From NCBI GenBank assembly GCA_905209075.1, contig CAJLRL010000003.1:62001-126000 (forward strand): 64,000 bases of DNA. The letters are read 5' to 3'. The notes beneath the pieces were generated by a model. The model saw only the letters and a program-made list of their open reading frames with translations, ran no database searches and had not been told where the DNA came from. Shown here in pieces: positions 43,082-53,591 of the stretch. The position numbers were made by a program, and so were the translations under genes. The stretch comes from an uncultured Lachnospiraceae bacterium (lineage in GTDB: Bacteria > Bacillota > Clostridia > Lachnospirales > Lachnospiraceae). Every line of letters begins with the position of its first letter. Positions within the stretch are counted from its first letter, which is position 1.

Positions 43082-46000
43082 GTGCGTAAGCGAATAGGGC
43101 AGATAGCCAGAGGAAAATTCGAATACGCGAAGCCGATTTTAACGTTTTCAGAGGAGATCATAGATTTTTCTGTTGCAAAAGATACAGATGAAACTGGAGA
43201 ATTTGTGATCACAAGCAGTGATCATATAAAGATCAGAGGGATAGTTTATTCTACTAATCCAAGAATGGAATGTCTTACTCCTAATTTTGAGGGCGCAGAA
43301 GTCAGGATTCGTTATCAATTTCACAGTAAAGGACTCGATGTGGGTGAAACTGCCAAGGGTACATTTGTGATTGTGTGTAATAATGCGCAATACAGTCTTT
43401 CTTTTAATGTAAAAATCACGTTGCATCATACAGAGGCATCGACAGGGGCAATAAGAAATCTGGATGATTTTACGATGCTCGCAAAAGAACATTTAAACGA
43501 GAGTTATAAGCTTTTTTATAGTAAGGATTTTAAAAATATTATTGCAGACAGGCAGATGAGGGAGAGGATGCTGTACAATGGCTATATGAAAGCCAAGCCA
43601 TCTTTGCAGAATCTTGAAGAATTTCTTATCGGAATAAATAAAAAGCAGCCTGTTGAACTTTCGGTCAGCAGGACTGAGGCAGAATATAATGATATAACAG
43701 ATGATATAAGAGATAGTTTTGAGATTATAAAATCAAATTTGGGATATGTAGAAATATCAATTGATACAGATGCTCACTTTATAAAATTGCCTAAAAAGGT
43801 AGTTTCACTGGATGATTTTATAGGCAGTACATTCAGATATGACTATATTATTTCTAAAGCAGATATGCATGCCGGGAAAAATTATGGACGCATATACATA
43901 AGATCTGTATATCAGACATATCAGATAGATGTAACGGCAGAATGCGTGCCGGCTGATAAAGCTCTTTATAAAGAAAAAAGAAAACTCAGTTCAGATATAA
44001 AAAAATGCAGGGCGGACATTACAAAGCTTTATGAGGCATATCGTTTAAAGAAGATAGTTACCGGAGTATGGGCAAATGAAACGACAGGTATACTTGATCA
44101 TCTAAGGGCATTATGTCCGGATGAAAAAATATATGTCCTATTGAAAGCTCAGGTGCTTATTGCAAACAGACAGAGACAGGATGCTGAATGGATCTTAGAT
44201 GAATTTAAAAAAACATGGACAGATAAAAAATCTCCTCTGTGGGGATATTATCTGTATCTTATGACACTTATGGACAGGGAGCCGGCATATATTGACAGGA
44301 CAGCCCGAGAGATAGAGCTCATTTTTCGGGAGAATCCAGATTCGGATATACTTTTCTGGATATTGCTTTTCCTTAAGGAACAATATTATAACAACAGTTT
44401 TCACAAGTTAAAGGCGATAGAAAACTGGGTGGGAAGCGGATGTGTATCACCATATATTTATATAGAAGCATATTATCTTATATGCAGGGAACCATATCTG
44501 CTGACGCAGCTTGGAAAATTTGAGATAGGTCTGCTGGGCTGGGCTATGAAAAATAATGCTATCGGAAATGAGATAGCACAGCAGATCTTTGACATAGCAG
44601 AGCCGGGGCGTACCTTTGATAAAAGGATTTATGACCTGCTGTGTTTCTGTTATGAAATAGTACCGGAGGATGAAAACCTGGGGATAATATGCGGATATCT
44701 TATAAAAGGACAACAGTATGATCCGGCTTATCATATCTGGTTTGAAAAGGGAATAGAGAAAAAACTCAGGATAACAGGACTCTATGAGGCATTTTTATGT
44801 TCAATGGATGACAGAAAAATATCAGCAATTCCTAAAATTATACAGATGTATTTTCAATATGACAGCAAAATGTCATACAGGAAACTGGCAGTTCTTTATA
44901 ATAACATCATTGCGGCAAAGAATACAGATGGTGAGATATACCATAAATACCGGAAAACGATTGGAAAATTTGCCATGGAGCAGGTAGAGCAGGGGCATAT
45001 GGATGATAATCTGGCAGTTGTCTATGAGGATATGCTTGAGCTTGGATTTATTAACAGGGAGCTGGCACAGGCATTATCAAAGATCCTTTTCACGAACAAG
45101 CTTATTGTATTTGATACAAAAATAGTAAGAGCAATTATTTATCAGAACCAGCTGGCAGAACCTCAGATCGTATCGGTAAACGACAAAACTGCATATTTTC
45201 AGTTATATTCTGATGATTATGTCATTCTTTTTGAAGATGAAAAGGGATACAGATATTCCAAAAGCACATCATTTCAGCTTCAGCAGCTTATGAATATACC
45301 AAGATATATCGAAAAGTGCATGAACCTTGCGCCGGATGCGATAGAGTATTCAATATATTTTTATGCTAAGCTGCATGGAAAGGAAAACACATCGGGAAAT
45401 GCTGGAAAATTTTTTAAAAATATTATATTAAGCAGCATTGTATCTGATCATTATAAGGCACTTCTTATTCCTGAAATGATAAAATCTTGTGATGAAAACG
45501 ATGTATTTATAGATGAAATAATTGAGAAAACAGATTTTGAGAAGCTGGCATGCAAAGACCGGAATATTATTTTAAATATCATTGTAAAAAGACGTTCTTA
45601 TGATATGGCAAAAGAACTTACAGCTGTATATGGGATTGACAGGCTTACAGCGGATGCAAAGGTTGCAATGGCATCATATCTGATAAAGAACACATCAGAG
45701 AAAGATGATTTTGTTATAACGCTTTCACTTGAGGCTTTTTTAGCACAAAAATATGATACCGCAATACTGGAATATCTATGTCTTTATTATAATGGACCGA
45801 CAACTATAATGCTTGATATATGGCGGGCTGCTAAAAAATTTGAACTTGGGACATTTGACATTGAAGAAAAAATAATAGACCAGCAGATATATGCCGGCCA
45901 GGATTTAAATGCAATATATGATGTATTTATGAGCTATTATAAAAACGCAGGCAGACAGATGAGTGTGCTGGCTTATATTACAGCCGTGGCGCATTCGTAT

Positions 46001-46627
46001 TTCAGGGATGACATAAAAGTCAAAAGTGATATTTTCATGATCATCGAGCACAGATACGAGCAGGAGCTTCTGTTAAACGATATATGCCTTCTGGCACTGC
46101 TTAAATTTTACTCGGAGGCTTCACAGATTACCGGCTATGAAAAAAAAATAGAGGATGAACTTCTTGCAAAGTACACTTGTAAAAATATGGTATTCGGATT
46201 TTATGGCAAGCTTGACCATGAGCTTATAAGAAAATATCATCTTTATGACAAAGTTTTTCTGGAGTATAAGGGCAAGCCTAAGAGCCATGTTGTGTTGCAT
46301 TACAGCAGGGATGAGGACGGAAATAATTTTATAACAGAAGATATGACGGAAGTTTATGATGGAGTTTATGTAAAAACGTTTGTGATGTTTTTTGGTGAGA
46401 TGATAAAATATTATGTGTCTGAAGAATCCGGAAATAAAGTAGAAGTCACAGAGGGAAAAAGGATAACAAACAATAATGTATATGGTGAGGAGGATGAAAG
46501 CAGGTATAATCTGATAAATCAGATGATAATATCACATACACTCCAGGATGATAATACTATGTACGAAAACATGAAAGAATATAATACCTTTGACATTGTA
46601 ACAAAAAATGTTTTTAAGTTATTATAA
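43082..46627 (+). CDS. DUF5717-type protein, 1181 residues
   Basis: First gene of a four-gene operon. GTG start with AGAGGTAATT before it. No signal peptide or TM segment is seen, so it is likely cytoplasmic. Residues about 1-115 read as beta strands of an Ig/MSP-like domain (FSVAKDTDETGEFVITSS, then GIVYSTNPRMECLTPNF). A second beta domain (about 205-295) repeats the pattern: FEIIKSNLGYVEIS, later YQTYQIDVTAECVP. From about 300 to 1050 the chain is helical and TPR-like. The C-terminal ~100 residues are again beta-rich (VVLHYSRDEDGNNFITEDM). I name the family from memory; its function is unknown. Confidence 0.7.
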   Translation: MRKRIGQIARGKFEYAKPILTFSEEIIDFSVAKDTDETGEFVITSSDHIKIRGIVYSTNPRMECLTPNFEGAEVRIRYQFHSKGLDVGETAKGTFVIVCNNAQYSLSFNVKITLHHTEASTGAIRNLDDFTMLAKEHLNESYKLFYSKDFKNIIADRQMRERMLYNGYMKAKPSLQNLEEFLIGINKKQPVELSVSRTEAEYNDITDDIRDSFEIIKSNLGYVEISIDTDAHFIKLPKKVVSLDDFIGSTFRYDYIISKADMHAGKNYGRIYIRSVYQTYQIDVTAECVPADKALYKEKRKLSSDIKKCRADITKLYEAYRLKKIVTGVWANETTGILDHLRALCPDEKIYVLLKAQVLIANRQRQDAEWILDEFKKTWTDKKSPLWGYYLYLMTLMDREPAYIDRTAREIELIFRENPDSDILFWILLFLKEQYYNNSFHKLKAIENWVGSGCVSPYIYIEAYYLICREPYLLTQLGKFEIGLLGWAMKNNAIGNEIAQQIFDIAEPGRTFDKRIYDLLCFCYEIVPEDENLGIICGYLIKGQQYDPAYHIWFEKGIEKKLRITGLYEAFLCSMDDRKISAIPKIIQMYFQYDSKMSYRKLAVLYNNIIAAKNTDGEIYHKYRKTIGKFAMEQVEQGHMDDNLAVVYEDMLELGFINRELAQALSKILFTNKLIVFDTKIVRAIIYQNQLAEPQIVSVNDKTAYFQLYSDDYVILFEDEKGYRYSKSTSFQLQQLMNIPRYIEKCMNLAPDAIEYSIYFYAKLHGKENTSGNAGKFFKNIILSSIVSDHYKALLIPEMIKSCDENDVFIDEIIEKTDFEKLACKDRNIILNIIVKRRSYDMAKELTAVYGIDRLTADAKVAMASYLIKNTSEKDDFVITLSLEAFLAQKYDTAILEYLCLYYNGPTTIMLDIWRAAKKFELGTFDIEEKIIDQQIYAGQDLNAIYDVFMSYYKNAGRQMSVLAYITAVAHSYFRDDIKVKSDIFMIIEHRYEQELLLNDICLLALLKFYSEASQITGYEKKIEDELLAKYTCKNMVFGFYGKLDHELIRKYHLYDKVFLEYKGKPKSHVVLHYSRDEDGNNFITEDMTEVYDGVYVKTFVMFFGEMIKYYVSEESGNKVEVTEGKRITNNNVYGEEDESRYNLINQMIISHTLQDDNTMYENMKEYNTFDIVTKNVFKLL

Positions 46628-46636
46628 GAGGTAATA

Positions 46637-47872
46637 ATGAATCAGACAAACAGTAAATTCTATTTGGGAATAGACTTAAATGACCATTATGCGATGATAA
46701 GCTATTTTAATACGGAAATGTCTGAGCCGCAGACGGCATCTGTCATTGCCGGAAGTGAGGATTATCTGATACCGCTTCTTCTGGCAAAAAGAAAGGAAAT
46801 GGGACAGTGGTATTTTGGTGAGGAGGCTTTAAAACGTGCAAAAAAGGGAGAGCTTATATGCATAGACAATTTGCTGAAAAGAGCTGTGGGCGCAGAAAAA
46901 ATACTTATAGATGGACAGACATATCAGGCTCAGGATCTTCTCGCATTATTTTTGCGTAAAATAATGGAGATACCATCAAAGCTTGGAAATCCACAAAATT
47001 GTGATAAGCTTGTCATTACAGTCGACAAGCTGACAAAAGAAAATATGAAAATGTTTTGGAATCTGCTGCCCAAACTTGGACTTAATTCAAAGCAGTTTAT
47101 GGTTATAGACCATAAGGAGAGCTTTTACTATTTTGCATTAAATCAGGATAAGACATTGTGGATCCATGATATAATGTTATACGATTATGATGGAATACAG
47201 CTAAAGTATTATCATTTAAATAGAAATCAAAAAACCATTCCACAGGTGATTTCCATATTTGAGAGTAAGAAAACGGATATGGAAAGCGATGTTGATAAAG
47301 AATTTTCTAAGGTTGTGCAGACCTCCATGGATAATAAAGTGGTTTCGACAGTCTATCTGGTTGGAGAAGGTTTTAATGAAAACTGGATGAAATCATCACT
47401 TTCCATGTTGTGCAGGGGAAGGCGTGTATTCGCCGGCAAAAATCTTTACACAAAAGGTGCATGCTATGCTGCAAAAGTGTCAGGTGATGAGGAAAACTGG
47501 CCTTTTGTGTACATGGGGGAGAATGAAATGAAATTCAATCTCAGCCTCAAAGTAAAAGACAAAGGTGAATTATCTTTTTTGAATCTTATAAGTGCCGGTA
47601 AAAACTGGTTTGAATCAAAAGGAGAATGTGAAGTGATAATATCCGGGGCGTATGAGATCGATTTCTGGAAGCAGCTGCCAAACAGCAGGGAGGCAAAGAT
47701 AGAAACGCTTGAGCTTACAGATATGCCGGCAAGACCGGATCGTACAACGCGTGTGAGGATTACGGCCACACCTTTGTCGGATGAAAAAATTGCAATAGAT
47801 ATAAAAGACCTTGGTTTTGGAGATATATTCAGAAGTTCTGACAAAACATGGCATTATGAAATGACAATGTAG
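46637..47872 (+). CDS. DUF5716-type Hsp70/actin-like ATPase
   Basis: A 411-residue protein nine bases after the DUF5717-type gene. It opens KFYLGIDLNDHYAMISYF, the phosphate-1 motif of the Hsp70/actin fold, and later has a peptide SVIAGSEDYLIPLLLAKRK, as Hsp70 proteins do (here without the usual AVP). WYFGEEALKRAKKGELICIDNLLKRAVG continues the Hsp70 pattern. The adenosine part is hard to see (VYLVGEGFNENW may be it). The C-terminus is a beta domain (VIISGAYEIDF, RTTRVRITATPL) that could play the substrate-binding part. Likely partner of the neighbouring large protein. Confidence 0.65.
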   Translation: MNQTNSKFYLGIDLNDHYAMISYFNTEMSEPQTASVIAGSEDYLIPLLLAKRKEMGQWYFGEEALKRAKKGELICIDNLLKRAVGAEKILIDGQTYQAQDLLALFLRKIMEIPSKLGNPQNCDKLVITVDKLTKENMKMFWNLLPKLGLNSKQFMVIDHKESFYYFALNQDKTLWIHDIMLYDYDGIQLKYYHLNRNQKTIPQVISIFESKKTDMESDVDKEFSKVVQTSMDNKVVSTVYLVGEGFNENWMKSSLSMLCRGRRVFAGKNLYTKGACYAAKVSGDEENWPFVYMGENEMKFNLSLKVKDKGELSFLNLISAGKNWFESKGECEVIISGAYEIDFWKQLPNSREAKIETLELTDMPARPDRTTRVRITATPLSDEKIAIDIKDLGFGDIFRSSDKTWHYEMTM

Positions 47873-47880
47873 GAGAGAGC

Positions 47881-48717
47881 ATGGGAGAATTATTGTTGTG
47901 TGACAGACCTATAGCGGCGATGCCCTTTTATCTGGAAGGTCTGTCGGTGAATGTATACTCACTTGAAGAGTTAAATTATTACATTTTGAATAATACCTTT
48001 TTACTCGATAGTGATTTTATGAGTAATGAGCTGTGTGAATGGATCCGGGATGAACTTAAACAGCCAAAGCTTGCAGAAAAGCTTGAGCGTATGATCTTAT
48101 ATCACGGAAGACTTGCAGAGTTTGTTTTAGAAATACTTGATCATACAGGATATTGTACAAAGAGTGAAAAGCAAAAGATAATAGAAAACGTAAAACAGCT
48201 AGAAGAAAAGTCGGATTTTGAATGTAGTAAGATGCGCGCCGATAAGCTGATGGAAAATGGAAAGTATTTAAATGGCATATATGAATATAAAAAGCTTCTT
48301 GAGTCAAAGGAAGCAGATGGTGAAAATAAACAGATCAAGGCCAAAATAATACATAATCTGGGAACAGCATATGCAAGGCTTTTTCTATTTGATGATGCTG
48401 CAAAATATTACAGACAGGCATACCTTATAAGCCATGACAGTGAATCACTTAAAGAATGTCTGCTGGCATGTATCTGTATGCATGATAATAATGCATTCAG
48501 GATAACTGCTGATGAATTCGGGGTATCACAGGAGCAGATAAACAATATAACAGAATTTTTCAGTCAGGAAGGCCGAGACGAGGAAATTACTTCGTTTGAT
48601 GACAAATTAGATAACATGGCGGCTGAAAAAAAAGCAGATAAGGACGCATACAACAAAGAGATGGCAGCAATAATACTTGCCTGCAAAGAACAATATAGAA
48701 GGATGAACAGGATATAA
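47881..48717 (+). CDS. TPR-containing protein of the DUF5717 operon
   Basis: A 278-residue soluble protein, eight bases after the Hsp70-like gene. Residues about 160-215 form TPR-like helices (IIHNLGTAYARLFLFDDAAK, then YYRQAYLISHDSESLKEC). The N-terminus is a separate domain: LLLCDRPIAAMPFYLEGLSV followed by YSLEELNYYI. The C-terminus is charged and probably coiled. The family is not one I can name. TPRs suggest it binds one of the other operon proteins. Confidence 0.6.
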   Translation: MGELLLCDRPIAAMPFYLEGLSVNVYSLEELNYYILNNTFLLDSDFMSNELCEWIRDELKQPKLAEKLERMILYHGRLAEFVLEILDHTGYCTKSEKQKIIENVKQLEEKSDFECSKMRADKLMENGKYLNGIYEYKKLLESKEADGENKQIKAKIIHNLGTAYARLFLFDDAAKYYRQAYLISHDSESLKECLLACICMHDNNAFRITADEFGVSQEQINNITEFFSQEGRDEEITSFDDKLDNMAAEKKADKDAYNKEMAAIILACKEQYRRMNRI

Positions 48718-48718
48718 A

Positions 48719-49897
48719 ATGTTTTTCGACAGATTTAAGAAAAAAAAGACAAAAGATGTCAGCCAGGATATAATCGAAAGAGAAAATGGTTATGAGAAAC
48801 TTCATGAGCCGGTAATATCCGGCAGACAAAAGGTTATCGAATCGTGCGAGCAGATAATAGATGTTACGCGTGAGTTCGAGGACGCAAGAAAAGAATATGC
48901 TCTTGTTACAGAGTATTTAAAAGATATAGAAACGATCGGCTCGCTGCCTAAGGATGAGAGTAAAGCACTTAAAGAAGCAGCCAAAAATATTTTTACGCTC
49001 AATCAGGCAAGAAATGACTATATGAAAACTGAAAATAAGATTTCTGACAGTCAGTTTGCACAGATGCAGGAATTGGAAGATGATCTGCCGGGAATTATAC
49101 GCCGGCTCAAGGATAATGAGGAATATCTGGATACAGTAAATCGTGATTTAAGAAATCTGGGGGCAGAAAAGGCTGAACTTGAAATAGAAAAAGAAGAGTG
49201 TCAAAGTGAGCAGAAGCATTTAAAAGTAATTGCTATATTACTCATAGTACTGTTTGCTGCTATAATAGTTTTATGTGCACTTATGCGTGTACTTATGGAA
49301 AAAGATACATCACTTATAATGATGGCGGTTTCATTTGTAATAGTATTGCTTGGAACATATGTCTTTCTCAGATACCAGAAATGCCAAAAAGAGATAGAAC
49401 GCTGTATGTTAAATAAAAATCATGCCATATTGCTTGAAAACAGGGTGAAGATCAAATATGTCAATATAAAGAATGCGGTTGACTATTCATGTCAAAAATA
49501 TCATGTAAAAAACTCAAGAGATCTTACCTACGTTTATGAACAGTATCAGGCAGCTGTTATTGAACGGGAGAAGTTTCAGCGTACAAGTGAGGATCTGGAG
49601 TATAACAGCGAAAAAATGCTTTCAATTCTCAAAAAGCACAATCTGTATGATGCTAAAGTCTGGCTTAATTATGCAAATGCTATAGTAAACGAAAAAGATA
49701 TGGTTGAATTAAAACATAATCTCATAGTCAGACGCCAGAAGCTTAGAAACAGGATGGAATACAATATAGGTGTTATAACACAGCTTCGTGCAACAATCCT
49801 GCTGCATAGAAGTGAACTAGGCGATAAGGCGGGAGAGGTAAGCCGCCTGCTCAATAAAATTGCACAGCTTACGCTTGAGTTTGAAGATGAGGATTGA
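48719..49897 (+). CDS. Coiled-coil membrane protein of the DUF5717 operon
   Basis: A 392-residue protein, one base after the TPR gene. Residues about 30-160 and 225-385 are long charged helices (coiled-coil; EIEKEECQSEQKHLK). Two TM helices at about 165-185 and 195-215 form a hairpin in the middle, so both coils face the cytoplasm. This is the only membrane part of the operon and could anchor the others. No family known to me. The gene ends within the gltX promoter. Confidence 0.6.
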   Translation: MFFDRFKKKKTKDVSQDIIERENGYEKLHEPVISGRQKVIESCEQIIDVTREFEDARKEYALVTEYLKDIETIGSLPKDESKALKEAAKNIFTLNQARNDYMKTENKISDSQFAQMQELEDDLPGIIRRLKDNEEYLDTVNRDLRNLGAEKAELEIEKEECQSEQKHLKVIAILLIVLFAAIIVLCALMRVLMEKDTSLIMMAVSFVIVLLGTYVFLRYQKCQKEIERCMLNKNHAILLENRVKIKYVNIKNAVDYSCQKYHVKNSRDLTYVYEQYQAAVIEREKFQRTSEDLEYNSEKMLSILKKHNLYDAKVWLNYANAIVNEKDMVELKHNLIVRRQKLRNRMEYNIGVITQLRATILLHRSELGDKAGEVSRLLNKIAQLTLEFEDED

Positions 49898-49922
49898 TAA
49901 AAACAGTGGTTTATTATATAAT
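49894..49922 (+). promoter_or_regulatory. Promoter of gltX
   Basis: TTGATA (49894-49899), 17-base spacer, TATAAT (49917-49922). The -35 overlaps the stop codon of the coiled-coil gene, so gltX has its own start of transcription. Confidence 0.75.
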
Positions 49923-49965
49923 TTTATAGCATTGATATTAATACAAATATAAGGAGTATACATAA

Positions 49966-51417
49966 ATGAGCAAAATTAGAACAAGATTTGCACCAAGTCC
50001 TACAGGACGTATGCATGTCGGAAACCTTAGAACAGCATTATATGCATATCTGATCGCTAAACATGAGGGCGGAGATTTTATTCTTCGTATAGAGGATACT
50101 GATCAGGAAAGACTTGTAGAAGGTGCAGTTGATATTATCAACAGGACACTTGAGGAAACAGGTCTTATCCATGATGAGGGACCTGATAAGGATGGTGGAT
50201 GCGGACCTTATGTGCAGAGTGAGCGACAGGCACAGGGAATATATCTTAAGTATGCAAAGGAGCTTATAGATAAAGGACAGGCATATTATTGTTTCTGCGA
50301 CAAAGAAAGACTCGACAGCTTAAAGACAACAGTTGCAGGAAAAGAGATCTCGATCTACGACAAACACTGTCTCCACCTTTCAAAAGAGGAAGTTGAAGCT
50401 AATCTGGCAGCAGGAAAGCCATATGTTATCCGCCAGAATAATCCTACAGAAGGAACAACTACATTCGAAGATGAAATATATGGTGACATTACAGTAGACA
50501 ACAGCGAACTTGATGATATGATACTCATCAAATCAGATGGTTATCCTACATACAACTTTGCAAACGTTGTAGATGATCATCTTATGGGAATAACACATGT
50601 TGTAAGAGGTAATGAGTACCTTTCATCATCTCCAAAATATAACAGATTATACGAGGCGTTTGGATGGGATGTTCCGATATATGTCCACTGTCCGCTTATT
50701 ACAGATGAAGAACATCATAAGCTTTCAAAGAGATGTGGACATTCATCATTTGAAGATCTATTAGAGCAGGGATTTCTGACAGAGGCCATAGTAAACTTTG
50801 TAGCTCTTCTTGGATGGAGTCCGGCAGACAATGAAGAGATAATGTCTCTTGATGAACTGGTAAAGAAATTTGATTATCATCATATGAGCAAATCGCCGGC
50901 TGTTTTTGACTATACTAAGCTTAAATGGATGAACGGCGAATATATCAAAAAACTTGATTTTGACAAATTTTATGAGATGGCACTTCCATATATTAAAGAA
51001 GTTATTACAAAAGATTATGATTTAAAGAAAATTGCAAAAATGGTACAGACGAGAATAGAAATATTCCCGGATATCAAAGAACATATTGATTTCTTTGAAG
51101 AACTTCCTGACTATGATGTGGCTATGTATACTCATAAAAAAATGAAGACAAATGCGCAGACTTCACTTGAGGTATTGACCGAAGTTCTTCCTATTCTGGA
51201 AAAACAGGCAGATTATTCAAATGATGCATTATATAAAGCACTTTGTGAATATGTTTCAGAGAAGGGATGCAAGAATGGTTATGTAATGTGGCCTATAAGA
51301 ACAGCTGTGTCAGGAAAACAGATGACTCCTGGCGGAGCTACAGAGCTTATGGAAGTACTTGGAAAAGAAGAATCACTTGCACGTATCAGAAAGGGAATCG
51401 AGAAACTTTCTGAATAG
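49966..51417 (+). CDS. gltX: Glutamyl-tRNA synthetase
   Basis: A 483-residue class I synthetase. The HIGH motif reads HVGN in PSPTGRMHVGNLRTALYAYL and the KMSKS motif is KLSKR in HHKLSKRCGHSSF. The anticodon-binding helical domain follows. In many Clostridia the enzyme also charges tRNA(Gln) for later amidation by GatCAB; no glnS is in the window, and this cannot be settled here. SD AAGGAG. Confidence 0.96.
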   Translation: MSKIRTRFAPSPTGRMHVGNLRTALYAYLIAKHEGGDFILRIEDTDQERLVEGAVDIINRTLEETGLIHDEGPDKDGGCGPYVQSERQAQGIYLKYAKELIDKGQAYYCFCDKERLDSLKTTVAGKEISIYDKHCLHLSKEEVEANLAAGKPYVIRQNNPTEGTTTFEDEIYGDITVDNSELDDMILIKSDGYPTYNFANVVDDHLMGITHVVRGNEYLSSSPKYNRLYEAFGWDVPIYVHCPLITDEEHHKLSKRCGHSSFEDLLEQGFLTEAIVNFVALLGWSPADNEEIMSLDELVKKFDYHHMSKSPAVFDYTKLKWMNGEYIKKLDFDKFYEMALPYIKEVITKDYDLKKIAKMVQTRIEIFPDIKEHIDFFEELPDYDVAMYTHKKMKTNAQTSLEVLTEVLPILEKQADYSNDALYKALCEYVSEKGCKNGYVMWPIRTAVSGKQMTPGGATELMEVLGKEESLARIRKGIEKLSE

Positions 51418-51426
51418 GAAATACAT

Positions 51427-53265
51427 ATGAACTTAAACAAATCTCAGCATTGTGCCATCCATCACAAAGATGGCGCAATGCTTGTTTTAGCAGGTCCCGG
51501 CTCCGGAAAGACCGCAGTAATCACACAGAGAACTAAAAATTTAATAGAAGAATATAATATTCCTCCATCTGATATTCTTGTTATAACATTTACAAAGGCA
51601 GCTTCAAATGAGATGAAAGAGAGGTTTTATTTACTTATGGGTGATAGAAATGCCCGGGTTTCATTTGGAACATTCCATGCTGTATTTTTTACCATCTTAA
51701 AATCTGCCTATAATTTCAGTAGCGAAAATATTATATCAGAGGATATGCGCTACCGGATCATGCGTGAGATATTATCGGGGTACATGCTTGATTACAAAGA
51801 TGAAAATGAATTTATAGGAAATCTGCTGGGCGAGATTGGAATGATAAAAAACAGCAGGATAGACATAAATAATTTCTACTCAGGAGTCTGCGGTGAAGAT
51901 ATATTCAGGAAAATATATAAAGAATACGAGGCACGATTAAGAAAAAGCAGGTTGATCGACTTTGATGATATGCTTTTGTATACATATGAATTGTTTGATC
52001 AGAGAAAAGATATACTTGCTTCATGGCAGAAAAAATTTAAGTATATATTGATCGATGAATTTCAGGATATAAACAGGACACAATATGAAATCATGAAAAT
52101 GCTTGCCTATCCGCAGAATAATATGTTTATTGTCGGGGATGATGATCAGTCAATATACCGCTTCCGGGGATCCAGACCGGAAATTATGTTAAATTTTGAA
52201 AAAGACTTTCCTGGGGCAAAGAGGATACTTCTGGATGTAAATTACAGATGTGGAAAATATATCGTTGAGACATCCAAAAATCTTATTTCGCACAATAAAG
52301 AAAGATTTGATAAGACTATTACCGCTGCGTCAGAAAGCTGTGAGCCTGTGTCATATATTACTTTTGAAAACAGAAGAGATGAAAATATGTATCTCATAAA
52401 GGATATCAAAGAGCTGGTAGGAAACGGCAGGTGTTTTAAAGAATTTGCAGTACTTTTCAGAACAAATATACAGGCAAGATCACTTATAGAACAGCTTATG
52501 TCATACAATATCCCATTTAAGATAAGGGATGCTGTTCCAAATATATATGAACACTGGATAGCAAATGACATATTTACATATCAAAGACTTGCGATGGGAA
52601 GCCACGAAAGAAAAGATTTCCTGCAGATAATGAACAGACCGAAAAGATATATAAGCAGAGACAGCTTACGACATGAATGTGTCGAATTTGCTGCATGGAA
52701 AAAAGAATTTGAAACGCAGCCATGGATTGCGGAAAGGATTGAAAAGTTAGAATGTGACCTCAAACTTATTTCGCAGATGAGCCCATATGCATCGGTCAAT
52801 TATATACGAAGAGGCATAGGATATGATGAATTTTTAAAGGAATATGCAAAATACAAAAGCATAAATGAAGAGGAGCTGTCTGATATGCTTGATGAAATAC
52901 AGGAAAGCGCTGCAGCATACAAAACATTTGCTGAATGGCATGAGCATATAAAAAAATATACATCAGAGGTGAAAAATCATGCTAAATCGCATGAGGAGGA
53001 AACGGATGCAGTAACTTTGTCTACATTTCACAGCTCAAAGGGGCTTGAGTATAGGAATGTATATCTTATAGATGTAAATGAGGGGATCGTGCCATACAAG
53101 AAAGCGATTTTAGAGAAAGATATAGAGGAAGAACGAAGGCTCTTTTACGTTGGGATGACACGGGCAAAAGAAAAACTTTCGATTTACTCAGTCAGATCCC
53201 TAAACGATAAGAGCACTTCGGTCTCAAGATTTGTTGAAGAGTCAAAAAATATGGTGAAAGATTAA
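51427..53265 (+). CDS. UvrD/PcrA-type superfamily I DNA helicase
   Basis: A 612-residue helicase, start ATG 51427 nine bases after gltX. Motif I AGPGSGKTAVITQR, motif Ia VITFTKAASNEM, motif II LIDEFQDINRTQ, motif III GDDDQSIYRFRGS, motif V VTLSTFHSSKGLEY and motif VI YVGMTRAKEKL are in order. It is about 120 residues shorter than PcrA and lacks the long C-terminal tail. It may act in repair or recombination; the short form suggests a role apart from PcrA. It ends one base before the converging DUF1292 gene. Confidence 0.9.
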   Translation: MNLNKSQHCAIHHKDGAMLVLAGPGSGKTAVITQRTKNLIEEYNIPPSDILVITFTKAASNEMKERFYLLMGDRNARVSFGTFHAVFFTILKSAYNFSSENIISEDMRYRIMREILSGYMLDYKDENEFIGNLLGEIGMIKNSRIDINNFYSGVCGEDIFRKIYKEYEARLRKSRLIDFDDMLLYTYELFDQRKDILASWQKKFKYILIDEFQDINRTQYEIMKMLAYPQNNMFIVGDDDQSIYRFRGSRPEIMLNFEKDFPGAKRILLDVNYRCGKYIVETSKNLISHNKERFDKTITAASESCEPVSYITFENRRDENMYLIKDIKELVGNGRCFKEFAVLFRTNIQARSLIEQLMSYNIPFKIRDAVPNIYEHWIANDIFTYQRLAMGSHERKDFLQIMNRPKRYISRDSLRHECVEFAAWKKEFETQPWIAERIEKLECDLKLISQMSPYASVNYIRRGIGYDEFLKEYAKYKSINEEELSDMLDEIQESAAAYKTFAEWHEHIKKYTSEVKNHAKSHEEETDAVTLSTFHSSKGLEYRNVYLIDVNEGIVPYKKAILEKDIEEERRLFYVGMTRAKEKLSIYSVRSLNDKSTSVSRFVEESKNMVKD

Positions 53266-53577
53266 TTAAAGCTCATCATAAAGTTCGTCATCTAACAGTT
53301 CATCAAATCTGTCTGCAGCTGCATCATACTCATCATCTGATTCGATGTTTGAAAGAGAAGGCAGACCATCTTTGTCTTCGCTGTAGCGATAGAGATATAC
53401 ATCTCCATTTGCATTTTCATTGCCGTTTTTGTCAAGTGGGAGCAATGCTATGTAATCCTGCTTGTCCACTTCAAAAATGGTAATGATCTTACATTCTACA
53501 GATCCGTCATCAAGATCAAGTGTGACACGGATATTGTCGATTTCATCTTCTGTTACTGGAGTGATTTTTTCTGTCAT
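53266..53577 (-). CDS. DUF1292-family protein
   Basis: A 103-residue, very acidic cytoplasmic protein. It follows the DUF1292 pattern: VTLDLDDGSVECKIITIFEVDKQDYIALLPLD and then VYLYRY. The C-terminus is nearly all Asp/Glu (DEYDAAADRFDELLDDELYDEL). SD AGAGGTAATT on the - strand. Function unknown; such proteins are common in Firmicutes. It follows the HD-GYP gene by 14 bases, so the two are co-transcribed. Confidence 0.8.
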   Translation of the reverse strand: MTEKITPVTEDEIDNIRVTLDLDDGSVECKIITIFEVDKQDYIALLPLDKNGNENANGDVYLYRYSEDKDGLPSLSNIESDDEYDAAADRFDELLDDELYDEL

Positions 53578-53591
53578 AATTACCTCTTTTC

